Positions 31,001 to 38,587 of a DNA stretch of 64,000 nucleotides are shown here, one piece after another (position 1 is the stretch's first letter; every line of letters starts with the position of its first letter). The notes under the pieces were generated by a model. The model was not told the origin of the DNA and made no database searches. It saw only the letters and a program-made list of their open reading frames with translations. The position numbers and the translations under genes were made by a program. This stretch comes from Spiribacter halobius (GTDB lineage Bacteria; Pseudomonadota; Gammaproteobacteria; Nitrococcales; Nitrococcaceae): NCBI RefSeq assembly GCF_020883455.1, contig NZ_CP086615.1, positions 1-64,000 of the forward strand, written 5' to 3'.

Positions 31001-34000
31001 CGCCAAGGCGGCGTGCCGCGGACGGGACGGATGTCCAGTTGCCATCCGACTGAAGTTGCAGAATGCGGTCGTTAAAGCGTAGCCGCTCGACGCCGGAGAG
31101 ACGGTCTTCCGTGCCCGCCGGCCCGACCACGCTGGCCTCGCCTTCCCCGGCCAGGGTCACGCGGTAATCGCCAAAGTCCCCGGCGTAGGCGGCGGTATCC
31201 TGGCCGCCGCCACCCGCGATGATATTGCTGCCACCGCCGCCGATGAGCACGTCGTCACCGGAACCACCCAGGAGCGCGTCATCACCGGATTCGCCGTAAA
31301 GGTGGTCATTACCATGACCGCCTGCGATTCGGTCATCGCCGGTGCCGCCGGCGAGCAGGTCCTCACCGGCCTCGCCAAGGAGGGTGTCATGCCCCGCGGC
31401 GCCATGGGCGTGGTCATCCCCGGCGCCGGTCGCGAGGCGGTTATCGTCCATGCTTCCCTGCAGAACGTCGGAATGGCGGCTCCCCTCGACGTTTTCGATG
31501 CCGTGGAGGCGATCGCCCCAGGCGTCGCCGCCCCGGGCAGCGCCCGTAGCGAGATCCACGTGCACGCCATCGTCGCTTCGGGTGTAGACGACCGTATCCT
31601 GCCCGGCGCCGCCGTCCAGGACATCGGCTCCGGCGCCGCCGGCGAGACGATCGGCGCCCGCGCCACCGCGCAGCCGGTCATCGCCGGCCATGCCGATCAG
31701 CTCATCTCCAGAGGATCCAGCGGAGAGAACGTCATCGCCGTCGGTACCGACGGCTGCACCGCCCGGAAAAGCGTCCGCGACGGCGCGCGTGCCCGCCCCG
31801 TCCGCGAGCCCGAGCCGCGCCACGAGATCGGCGAGGTTCCAGTCGCCGCCATCGGGCAGATGGAGCGTTGCCGCTCCACGATCCGCTGCATACCAGTCGA
31901 TGGCCGCATGGGGCAGCCCGCCCACGGCGGCTTCCGGGCGGTCCGGATCTGCAACCGCTGCCACCAGGCGGCCGTGATCGATCGCCATCACCAGGTCAGT
32001 CACCGCGACACCGTCGAGGTCCACGCCCGCCCGCTCCAGCGCGTCCGTCAGCCGCGAGGCGTGGTCGAAGCGGTGGGGTCGCCCCAGAGCCAGTGCCTGC
32101 GCCGCGCTCTCAACCTCCGTCGCCGCGAGCAGCCGCTGCGCCTCGGCCGACAGCTCGTCCACGTTGCGGGCGCCGTCAGCAAGCGCCTCGAGCTCCACCG
32201 CGACGTCCACATCGCCCGCCAGGGCTTCTACCTCGGCGCGCTGCCTCTGAACGGCGCTGAATCGCCTCCCGGCCGCCAAGGCCGACTCGAGCGCGTCCAG
32301 ATCGAGGGCGCCGCCATCGGCGAGCTCGCCGTAGAGGGCGCGCTTCGCGTAGACCTCCCCACCCTCGATCGGCACCTGGCCGAGCATGCGCTGCGCCACA
32401 CGGCCAAGTGCCTCGTCCAGGGAATCCACATGCCCACCGGGGCCGTAGAGGCCGTCACCGTCATAGCCGATGCGCACGGACGGAATGTCCTCCGGCGCCA
32501 GCAGGCGGCCGCCGGTGGCCGCCACGGCCGCATTCATGACATTGGCCACCTGCTGTGCCGCCACCGCCATGGCCCCGCCATTGCCGCCGTAGGCGTCGCC
32601 GGCATCGGCCACGTAGTAGCGACCGGTTTCATCCACGGCGATTGCTGCGTAGGCCTCGGGCGGGGGCGGCGGGTCGTCATCCCCGAGCAGGCCGCCGAGC
32701 ACGCTCCCCGCCACGGAGAGCACCATGCCGGCGACGGGATTCACTGCGCCGACGGCGCTGGTGATGACGCCGAAGCCATTGCCCTCGGCAATATTCGAGA
32801 AGAGCCCGGCGTAGGGCACGAACTCCTGCAGCGTTCCGGAGAACGCCTCGAGCCCCGCATTCCCCAGCGCTGAACCCGCCCAGCCGGCGGCGTTGCCGAT
32901 TCCGTCCACCACCGATACGTAGTTGCCGGCGTCCAGCGCCTCGTCCAGATTCGCCAGCCCAGCCACCGCGCCGAGCGCGTCGCCAGCGCCCTTCAGCTGC
33001 CCAGCGAACGCGGATTCGGTGCCGTCGGCCAGCCAGGCGGCAGAGTCGCCAGCGAGGTCCACGCCGTAGCTGGCCGCCCTCCAATCGTCGCCGAGGTCGA
33101 GGGCGCGGTCGAGGCGGAAAAGGTCGGCGCCCACACGGAGACCGTCTCCGAGCCCGCCGTTGACCGGCTCCGCAAAGCGGGCAAGCCCGTCGAGGCCCGT
33201 GCCGGCGTCGCCGTGGACCAGCCCCAGGCTCAGGCCGCCGGCCCCGAGGAGAAGGTTTCCCGTGAGCGGAGGCGCCGCCCTGTCGGTCTCGGCATCCGGG
33301 GCCTGGGGTGCGCTGTCCTCGGCGCCATTGGAGTTATCAGCGTTCGGTTCGCGAAGCGCCGCGCTGCTGTGCGCCGCACCGGCCGGGTGCTTGCCGAGGC
33401 CCGGGGCGAGCGTATCAGCGCCTTCGGAGTGCCCCCCCGGTGCCGCGGCCCCCCCGGCAGCGCTTGGCCGCTTCTCAGGCTTTTCGTCAACATCGTGCTC
33501 AGGGCGATCAAACTCGCTTACCGCGGCCGGGCGGAAGGCGCCATTGTTTGACCACGGCGACATGTCTGGCTCGGGTACCTGAACTCTTCGACCGGATTCG
33601 TGATACCAGATCCGGGTCCCGGCCGGCCCCGACTCGCCGAGCAGGATGTCCTCCACCGGGTGCCCGCCGATCGCGGGACCAGCCGCTTCCGGAAAAGCCG
33701 TCACCCGGACGAACGTGCCGTCCTCCCCCCGCAGACCGGAGACCACCTTGGCGTTCACCTCGCCCGCTTCACCGCCCAATAGCGCCGAGAGGTCATCAAG
33801 CACGGTCGAGCGCTCAACGACATCATAGGCGTCCAGGCGGCCCACCCCGTTCGCTCCGATCACGACATCAGCCGTGCCGCCGAACCCCTCGCTGATCAGC
33901 CCGTCCAGATTGATTGTCTGCCCGTTCTCGTTGGTCGCCCTCAGCCTTACATAGTCTTCCGAGGTGATTCGCCCGTCCGTGTCCCTTGATTCCACGTTGC

Positions 34001-34343
34001 CATCAATGCGCTCAACTCGGTAGGTACCGCTTTCCGCGAGTACAGTACCGTCCCCCCGCCAGAACAGGTTCGCGCTATTGGTCACCTCGCCAGCGCTACC
34101 AACCGGCGACGGCATGAAATCAATGGATGTCTTAAGAATTGAGAAATCAGTATGCAGTGAAATCCCGACCACACCCGGAAAAGACACAGAAATCCCGGGC
34201 ATTCCTTCATGGTCAACGCTAAGGACCGGAATCACTTGATTCGCCGAGTGAACGACCCTACCGGTCAGATCGTTGCCGCTGGTGGCTCCTGCGCTACCGG
34301 GGTAAGGGGGCTGCGGCGGCCGGCCGACGTGATCTCTGCTCAT
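28038..34343 (-). CDS. Giant RTX calcium-binding protein, putative acylated toxin or adhesin
   Basis: 2101-residue predicted T1SS substrate without an N-terminal signal peptide. In order: novel N-terminal domain (1-280); Pro/Ala-rich linker (281-360); glycine-rich, partly hydrophobic region (360-555, strongest at 521-555) recalling RTX pore-forming segments; helical domain (560-860); RTX block I (about 15 GGxGxD-type repeats, 863-1050); Pro/Ala linker with a hydrophobic patch (1114-1134); RTX block II (about 12 repeats, 1276-1395); a large domain with a cadherin/VCBS-like strand pattern (1400-1870); five EF-hand-like loops such as DLDGDGLEFTD and DRDGDGRVSGFEE (1880-1985); and an Ala-rich hydrophobic C-terminus suitable as a secretion signal. 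Lys667 is the only lysine between 452 and 863. The first 100 codons are clearly less GC-rich than their surroundings. Confidence 0.85.
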   Translation of the reverse strand: MSRDHVGRPPQPPYPGSAGATSGNDLTGRVVHSANQVIPVLSVDHEGMPGISVSFPGVVGISLHTDFSILKTSIDFMPSPVGSAGEVTNSANLFWRGDGTVLAESGTYRVERIDGNVESRDTDGRITSEDYVRLRATNENGQTINLDGLISEGFGGTADVVIGANGVGRLDAYDVVERSTVLDDLSALLGGEAGEVNAKVVSGLRGEDGTFVRVTAFPEAAGPAIGGHPVEDILLGESGPAGTRIWYHESGRRVQVPEPDMSPWSNNGAFRPAAVSEFDRPEHDVDEKPEKRPSAAGGAAAPGGHSEGADTLAPGLGKHPAGAAHSSAALREPNADNSNGAEDSAPQAPDAETDRAAPPLTGNLLLGAGGLSLGLVHGDAGTGLDGLARFAEPVNGGLGDGLRVGADLFRLDRALDLGDDWRAASYGVDLAGDSAAWLADGTESAFAGQLKGAGDALGAVAGLANLDEALDAGNYVSVVDGIGNAAGWAGSALGNAGLEAFSGTLQEFVPYAGLFSNIAEGNGFGVITSAVGAVNPVAGMVLSVAGSVLGGLLGDDDPPPPPEAYAAIAVDETGRYYVADAGDAYGGNGGAMAVAAQQVANVMNAAVAATGGRLLAPEDIPSVRIGYDGDGLYGPGGHVDSLDEALGRVAQRMLGQVPIEGGEVYAKRALYGELADGGALDLDALESALAAGRRFSAVQRQRAEVEALAGDVDVAVELEALADGARNVDELSAEAQRLLAATEVESAAQALALGRPHRFDHASRLTDALERAGVDLDGVAVTDLVMAIDHGRLVAAVADPDRPEAAVGGLPHAAIDWYAADRGAATLHLPDGGDWNLADLVARLGLADGAGTRAVADAFPGGAAVGTDGDDVLSAGSSGDELIGMAGDDRLRGGAGADRLAGGAGADVLDGGAGQDTVVYTRSDDGVHVDLATGAARGGDAWGDRLHGIENVEGSRHSDVLQGSMDDNRLATGAGDDHAHGAAGHDTLLGEAGEDLLAGGTGDDRIAGGHGNDHLYGESGDDALLGGSGDDVLIGGGGSNIIAGGGGQDTAAYAGDFGDYRVTLAGEGEASVVGPAGTEDRLSGVERLRFNDRILQLQSDGNWTSVPSAARRLGGRPAESSVGWGEAAALGILASFALQRPATASGRDWRPESPSDQGAGPPAAPKTIQQPPAAAEPGAAIGENIRGKPSHAADAPSNGSDGAPGASLPGVAIIPPADPAQRETTAAGDSERPPAIAGLAPELRSAEGTAPREERQPHAVEDPEPLPPDVLRWEGTNGDDVIRGSDIRDIMLGRGGDDRLYGRKADDRLEGGPGADWLEGGSGADTLRGGAGDDWLRGGTGSDTLRGGGGDDILSGGGGDDTLAGGPGADVLSGGAGDDRLVVDADDDAELVEGGSGTDTVILDGVWRGDVRGFQGVERIQGGAGDDEVTASTRFLHVDLGDGQDSLALPGLSVFAAALRFGPESGSAVVEDAEGAKLAVTAETLVLDEGEVHLDGRNNDPFTRDDRLTGEEDAWLRFDPQRLAANDLDLDAGDATRVAAVGGVDIALTRALDHRYWDPDYAEAQANALAADGGSWRVRRGGPGDDELAAGDGRELFLGAGGERDTVVLDGRREDYRLEAAGDRVEVTRLDSGATDRLYGIQGLRFTDGSVFVGEADVRRGVLEVTGDGARFRGDRDWFGETSIRYSAADGHGGRAAGQLHVDLAPVNDSPSLYREVDYDGNYRHVTVRSPAWDREHNQAEAGYFTAEGSGRLLGIDVEDTGGGLDLSGELHYELASQPAFGEVSVASDGRFSYRLNQGDDAGRWVAQEYTYIDRDGGDTRTGTATRWVWQPPEDPVPAGEKHRVETVRFDVRVTDSQGGTAESTVTIENSPPRGGGKKPLALDLDGDGLEFTDIDDSGIEADINGDGWLERMAWIGADDALLTLDRDGDGRVSGFEEISFVDDHPRARTDMEGLALAFDTDGDGDLDRDDAAWDRFALWQDGDGDGIEDPGERIELAHAGIRRIGVISDGEAERLGDVTVFGRSRFQTADGDGGVVGDVAFHYAGKAPTTTADELSAVAVLRAAQAAAATSSREAPPPPVAEGVVVADEPLADQPLQLVG

Positions 34344-34413
34344 GATTCAACCCTTCCATGGCTCTCGGCGCTGGTCACGCTTAGATCCGGCGTGCAAGGT
34401 GATGCGCGGCCCG

Positions 34414-35481
34414 TCAATCGTTGGTGAGGCTCGGCATGACACCGGCTTCCACGCGCCGCTCGATATCGCGCTGCTGGTGTTCATTGAGGAACCAGTCCGC
34501 ACCTTCCCAGGCCTTCCGCCCCCACTCGCTGCCCTGGCGGGCAGCGAAGAGCGCCCAGGTGTAGGCGGTCATCTCGTCGTGCGGGACGCCAAGGCCCTGA
34601 CCGTAGAGCACGTAGAGTCCGTACTGCGCGCGGGCCTCACCCTGGCGGGCAGCGCGATAAAACCACTCGGCGGCACGCTCATGGTCGATGGCAAAGGGGC
34701 CGGATCCGCGGTAGTGGATCTCGGCCATGAGGCGAGCGGCCACGGCATCGCCGTTCTCGGCCGCCCGGCGATACCATCGTGCCGCCTCCTCAAAGTCCCG
34801 CTCTACCCCCTCGCCCGCGGCATACATCAGCCCCAGGGCGCGCTGGGACGGTACCTCTCCGCCTTCAGCCGCCTTGCGATACCAACGAATCGCTTCCGCG
34901 TCATCGAGCGGTAACCCAATCCCTTCATCGAAGGAGTAAGCAATCGCTGCTTGGGCCTCGGGCAGTCCCTGTTCAGCAGCGTCCCAATAGAGGTCGAGTG
35001 CGCGGTCAGGATCGGTAGGGACACCATGACCGTAGTCATAAGCCTGTCCCAACCAGTACATGGCGCTTGCATCGCCACTCTCGGCTGCTTCCTGCAGCAT
35101 GGGGATCGCCTGCTCATAGTCACCGGCCTCGTAGGCGGCGATTGCCTCCTCGAGCGGTGCCGCGGCCGCGAGTGGCGCACAGGCGAGTCCGAGGACAAGC
35201 AAAGCTAGCCGTAATGGCTGGCCTGCAGTGGAGACAACCCTGGTGGCGATCGCGCGAAGTCGCGATGTAGCTATGGGGCGCGGTCTGGCGAAGCCGGAAA
35301 TGCGGGGCGGCGTAGTGTCTGCCCGCTGGGTCTGCACGGAGGCCGTTGAGAACCGATGCGCACGCGGCCCTGCCCACTGTGAACCGAGCAGCTTTGCGCC
35401 GATTTGCGTGTTAGCACCGGGACCACGGATCCGAGGCTCGCTGCGGACCACAGTCGCCCGGGAGTGGGGTGGCCTATCCAT
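34414..35481 (-). CDS. Sel1-repeat (TPR-like) protein upstream of the RTX gene
   Basis: 355 residues. Residues about 115-340 form five to six Sel1-like repeats (for example EAIRWYRKAAEGGEVPSQRALGLMYAAGEGVERDFEEA). A hydrophobic segment (about 91-108, LRLALLVLGLACAPLAAAA) looks like a signal peptide, but it follows some 88 basic, low-complexity residues. ATG 35481 has a near-ideal GGAGGT four bases upstream, yet no ATG/GTG/TTG with a ribosome site lies just before the hydrophobic segment. Either the long N-region is real or an ancestral start was lost. It ends 70 bases before the RTX gene and probably shares its promoter; Sel1 proteins often act as scaffolds. Confidence 0.75.
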   Translation of the reverse strand: MDRPPHSRATVVRSEPRIRGPGANTQIGAKLLGSQWAGPRAHRFSTASVQTQRADTTPPRISGFARPRPIATSRLRAIATRVVSTAGQPLRLALLVLGLACAPLAAAAPLEEAIAAYEAGDYEQAIPMLQEAAESGDASAMYWLGQAYDYGHGVPTDPDRALDLYWDAAEQGLPEAQAAIAYSFDEGIGLPLDDAEAIRWYRKAAEGGEVPSQRALGLMYAAGEGVERDFEEAARWYRRAAENGDAVAARLMAEIHYRGSGPFAIDHERAAEWFYRAARQGEARAQYGLYVLYGQGLGVPHDEMTAYTWALFAARQGSEWGRKAWEGADWFLNEHQQRDIERRVEAGVMPSLTND

Positions 35482-35542
35482 GAGCACCTCCGTGTGCAAA
35501 CGGCTAATAGAACGTTAACCCCATCGGGTAAGCCGGGCAAGA

Positions 35543-35574
35543 GGTCAATTGTGACCGGTGCACTATTCCGCACC
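35543..35574. promoter_or_regulatory. Palindromes between argH and the Sel1 gene
   Basis: GGTCA-ATTG-TGACC (35543-35556) is immediately followed by GGTGC-ACTATTCC-GCACC (35557-35574). They lie in the 158-base divergent region and may be operators. The second shares TGCACTATTC with the NtrC sites upstream of glnA and ntrB but lacks the TGGTGCA half. Confidence 0.4.
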
Positions 35575-35598
35575 CGCATTCAGCCATGGGCGCCCTGA

Positions 35599-35604
35599 TA
35601 TACT
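35599..35604 (+). promoter_or_regulatory. Probable -10 element for argH
   Basis: TATACT 36 bases before the argH ATG; no strong -35 hexamer is visible at the right spacing. Confidence 0.45.
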
Positions 35605-35639
35605 CCCGCGCCCACAAACCCGCGCCCAGGAACTGCGCC

Positions 35640-37046
35640 ATGACCGATCGAGACTCCGCCTCCGGGCAGCTTTGGACCGGCCGATTCACGGAGGCCACGG
35701 ACGCCTTCGTCGAGGCCTTTACCGCCTCCGAGCACTACGACCGCCGGCTCTATCGCGAGGACATCCGTGGCTCCCAGGCGCACGCGCGGATGCTGAACGC
35801 GGTGGGGGTGCTGAGCGATGCCGATACCCGGGCCATCGTTGAAGGGCTCGACGCCATCGCCGGGGAGATCGAGCGCGGCGAGTTCCCCTGGGATCCGGGG
35901 CTCGAGGACGTGCACATGAACATCGAGGCGCGTCTGACCGCGCGCATCGGTGAGGCCGGCAAGCGCCTGCACACGGCGCGCTCCCGCAACGATCAGATCG
36001 CCACCGACGTGCGCCTGTGGCTGCGGGCGGCCACCGACGAGGCCATCGCGCTGCTGCGCCGGTTCCAGCACGGGCTGGTGGACCTGGCCGAGCGCGAGGC
36101 GGACAGCATCATGCCCGGCTTCACCCACCTGCAGGTGGCGCAGCCGGTGACCTTCGGCCATCACATGCTCGCCTGGTACGAGATGCTGGTGCGCGACGAG
36201 GGCCGCTTCCGCGACGCCCGCGAGCGGCTCGACGTCTGCCCCCTCGGCAGCGCGGCGCTGGCCGGGACCACCTTCCCGGTGGACCGCGAGCGCACTGCCC
36301 GCGAGCTCGGCTTCCGCGAGCCCACCCGCAACTCGCTGGACGCCGTGTCGGATCGGGACTTCGCCATCGAATTCGCCAGCGCCGCGGCGCTGACCATGAC
36401 CCATCTCTCGCGCATGGCCGAGGAGCTGGTGCTCTGGACCTCACCCATGTTCGACTTCATCGACCTGCCGGACCGGTTCTGCACCGGCAGCTCGATCATG
36501 CCGCAGAAGAAGAACCCGGATGTCGCCGAGCTGGTGCGCGGCAAGGCCGCGAGGGCGCACGGCGCGCTGCACACCTTGCTGACCCTGATGAAGGGCCAGC
36601 CGCTGGCCTACAACCGCGACAACCAGGAGGACAAGGAGCCGCTGTTCGACGCCGCCGACGCACTGCGCGACAGCCTGCGCGCCTTCGCCGACATGGTGCC
36701 GGCCCTCACGGTCAAGCGCGACAACGCCCGTGAGGCGGCGCGTCGGGGCTTTGCCACCGCAACCGACCTGGCCGACTACCTGGTGCGCCAGGGTGTGGCC
36801 TTCCGCGACGCCCACGAGATCGTCGGCCGTGCCGTCCGCCACGGTGTGGCGCATGGGCGGGACCTGGCCGAGATGAGCCTGGAGGAGCTTCGCGGCTTCT
36901 CCGAGGCCATCGGCGAAGACGTCTTCCAGGTGCTCACCCTGGAGGGCTCGGTGGCTGCCCGCGACCACCTCGGGGGCACGGCGCCGGCCCAGGTGCGCGC
37001 CCAGGTCGCCGCCGCCCGCGAGCGCCTGGCTGGCGACAGTTCCTAG
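35640..37046 (+). CDS. argH: Argininosuccinate lyase
   Basis: Last step of arginine synthesis: cleaves argininosuccinate to arginine and fumarate. Start [30 protein letters not shown] at 35640 gives 468 residues; the upstream in-frame ATG (35586) overlaps the promoter. The fumarase/aspartase-superfamily signature [12 protein letters not shown] is complete, with the catalytic Ser, and the R-S-R-N-D-Q motif [12 protein letters not shown] is present. Its TAG stop (37044-37046) is the first codon of 182-bp element B. Confidence 0.97.
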   Translation: MTDRDSASGQLWTGRFTEATDAFVEAFTASEHYDRRLYREDIRGSQAHARMLNAVGVLSDADTRAIVEGLDAIAGEIERGEFPWDPGLEDVHMNIEARLTARIGEAGKRLHTARSRNDQIATDVRLWLRAATDEAIALLRRFQHGLVDLAEREADSIMPGFTHLQVAQPVTFGHHMLAWYEMLVRDEGRFRDARERLDVCPLGSAALAGTTFPVDRERTARELGFREPTRNSLDAVSDRDFAIEFASAAALTMTHLSRMAEELVLWTSPMFDFIDLPDRFCTGSSIMPQKKNPDVAELVRGKAARAHGALHTLLTLMKGQPLAYNRDNQEDKEPLFDAADALRDSLRAFADMVPALTVKRDNAREAARRGFATATDLADYLVRQGVAFRDAHEIVGRAVRHGVAHGRDLAEMSLEELRGFSEAIGEDVFQVLTLEGSVAARDHLGGTAPAQVRAQVAAARERLAGDSS

Positions 37047-37225
37047 CCCGCCTATCTCACCGATTCGCGGCTGCGGGCGCGGATCTGGCGGGCAGGCCGG
37101 CGTTGCGCTCGGCCCGGGTGCTCGACGTACTGTCGAGTACGCCTGCGCGCCCGGGCTCTCGCGCGCCTTGTCCTGCCCGCCATCTCCACGCCCTCGCTTC
37201 GCGAATCGGTGAGATAGGCGGGCTA
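37044..37225. repeat. 182-bp end-palindromic element, copy B
   Basis: Starts TAGCCCGCCTATCTCACCGA and ends TCGGTGAGATAGGCGGGCTA, almost perfect terminal inverted repeats. It equals the reverse complement of copy A after dnaN with about eight mismatches over the same length. The first TAG is the argH stop. The centre contains CTCGAC-GTACT-GTCGAG. No coding potential. Confidence 0.88.
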
Positions 37226-37253
37226 GGGCGCGCCTCCGGGACGCCGGTTCGTT

Positions 37254-37565
37254 GGGGATTGACCGCCAAGACGCGAAGGACGCGAAAGGGGACGCAAAGC
37301 GCCAAAGGCGTTACTGATTGCGCGCCTGCCTCAGCCACCGTTCCGGCATCACCGCCCACGGAAGGCGATACAGGCGCCATTCCCGGTATTGCTTTAACCC
37401 CGCTCGCGGCCGCGTGCCTGCGCGCCCCGCAAGCTTGGCTGAGCACTATCCGTAATCACGGAGGCTTGCGGAGCCAGGAATGCCGGCTCATGGACGTGCA
37501 GGCTTTTCCCGGCTGTCGCTTTCCTTTGCGTCCTTTGCGTCCTCTGCGCCTTCGCGGTTAATCCC
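37254..37565. repeat. Tandem-repeat-arm element, GACGCGAAG type
   Basis: Left arm about 37254-37310 (GGGATTGACCGCCAAGACGC, then GAAGGACGCGAAAG) and right arm about 37517-37565 (CTTTGCGTCCTTTGCGTCC, ending CGCGGTTAATCCCC) are roughly 80% complementary and built of nine-base GACGCRAAG units. The approximately 200-base centre shows no gene. The TAA stop of the carboxylesterase (37560-37558) is inside the right arm. Confidence 0.7.
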
Positions 37566-38241
37566 CCGGCTGCAGCGCCAGGGCCCGGCGCAGCCACTGG
37601 CCGAGGGCCTGGATCTCTTCCAGGCAGACCTGGTGCTGCATCGGGTACTGGTGCCACTCCACGTCGTAGCCGGCATCCTCGAGCGTGTTGCGGGTGCTGG
37701 TGCCGAGCTCGAAGGCGAGGACCGGGTCGTACTCGCCGTGGGCGAGGAAGACCGGCGTGCGGCGATTGGCGTCGCTCGCCTCGTCGGCGAGGCGGGCCGG
37801 CAACGGCAGGTAGGTGGAGAGGCCCATGATGCCGGCGAGGCGTTCCGGATGACGCAGCCCGGTGTGCAGCGCCACCGCGCCGCCCTGGGAGAATCCCGCC
37901 AGCACCACGCGCTCCGCCGGCACCCCGCGCTCGCCCTCGCGGGCGATCAGCGCCCGGGCGTGTCCGGCCGCCTCCGCGAGGCCGGCCTCGTCCTGACGCG
38001 CCTGCCGGTCGAGGCCGATGATGTCGTACCAGGCGCGCATGGCCATGCCGCCGTTGAGCGTCACCGGGCGCACGGGGGCGTGGGGGAAGACGAAGCGCAC
38101 GGCCGCTCCAGCGGGCAGCTGAAGCTCCGGGACGATGGGCTCGAAGTCGTGGCCGTCGGCGCCGAGGCCGTGCAGCCAGATGACGCTCGCGCTGGCGTCG
38201 GCCGGGCCGACCTCCACGGTCTCGAGCAGCGAATCGCTCAT
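37558..38241 (-). CDS. Phospholipase/carboxylesterase family alpha/beta hydrolase
   Basis: 227-residue EstB-type carboxylesterase. Start MSDSLLETVEVGPADASASVIWLHGLGADGHDF at 38241 matches the family; an upstream Met at 38298 is less likely. The nucleophile elbow GFSQGGA, Asp in EYDPVL and His in YPMQHQVC form the triad. It converges on argH, and its stop codon is supplied by the adjoining repeat element. Confidence 0.9.
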   Translation of the reverse strand: MSDSLLETVEVGPADASASVIWLHGLGADGHDFEPIVPELQLPAGAAVRFVFPHAPVRPVTLNGGMAMRAWYDIIGLDRQARQDEAGLAEAAGHARALIAREGERGVPAERVVLAGFSQGGAVALHTGLRHPERLAGIMGLSTYLPLPARLADEASDANRRTPVFLAHGEYDPVLAFELGTSTRNTLEDAGYDVEWHQYPMQHQVCLEEIQALGQWLRRALALQPGD

Positions 38242-38439
38242 GGGTGCCTCCCTGGGTTGGCATTCGGTGCAGGGCTGATCGTTCAGGGTACCCATCATGG
38301 CGAGGCGATGCGCGCCCGCTGCCGCGCCAACCCGTGCCTCCGTGCCGACGTGGCTTGTCCGCGGCGGAGGTCAGAGTGTTCGTGTGACTGCCCGTGACGG
38401 AACTCTGCAGCGCGGCGTGGCTGAGGCCTTCAGCCCCGT

Positions 38440-38445
38440 TATACT
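38440..38445 (+). promoter_or_regulatory. Probable -10 element for lptM-lysA
   Basis: TATACT 29 bases before the lptM ATG, in the 232-base divergent region between the carboxylesterase and lptM. No obvious -35 element. Confidence 0.45.
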
Positions 38446-38473
38446 GGCGCATTTTCGCCGCCGGGAGACCGCC

Positions 38474-38587
38474 ATGCTGGTGCGGAGCCTTGTCGCTGCC
38501 CTGCTCGCTGCGTCACTGATGGCGGGGTGTGGCGTGAAGGGGGATCTCTACCTGCCCCCCGAGGATACCGAGGAGACGGCTGAATGA
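38474..38587 (+). CDS. lptM: LPS-assembly lipoprotein LptM (LppL/YifL type)
   Basis: 37-residue lipoprotein: signal peptide with lipobox LMAGC (acylated Cys about residue 19), followed at once by the conserved GVKGDLYLPPE. LptM is known in enterics to assist LptD maturation in the outer membrane. It lies directly upstream of lysA and overlaps it (ATGA), the usual gammaproteobacterial arrangement. Confidence 0.88.
   Translation: MLVRSLVAALLAASLMAGCGVKGDLYLPPEDTEETAE

Noticed and set aside
29028-32873. Long plus-strand frames (684 and 523 codons) opposite the RTX gene
   Set aside because: They mirror the repetitive RTX coding sequence; compositions are biased to Val/Ala/Arg/Pro without recognisable motifs or ribosome sites.
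35557-35574. NtrC site at argH
   Set aside because: TGCACTATTC matches the left half of the glnA and ntrB sites but the right half TGGTGCA is missing, and no sigma-54 promoter is seen nearby.
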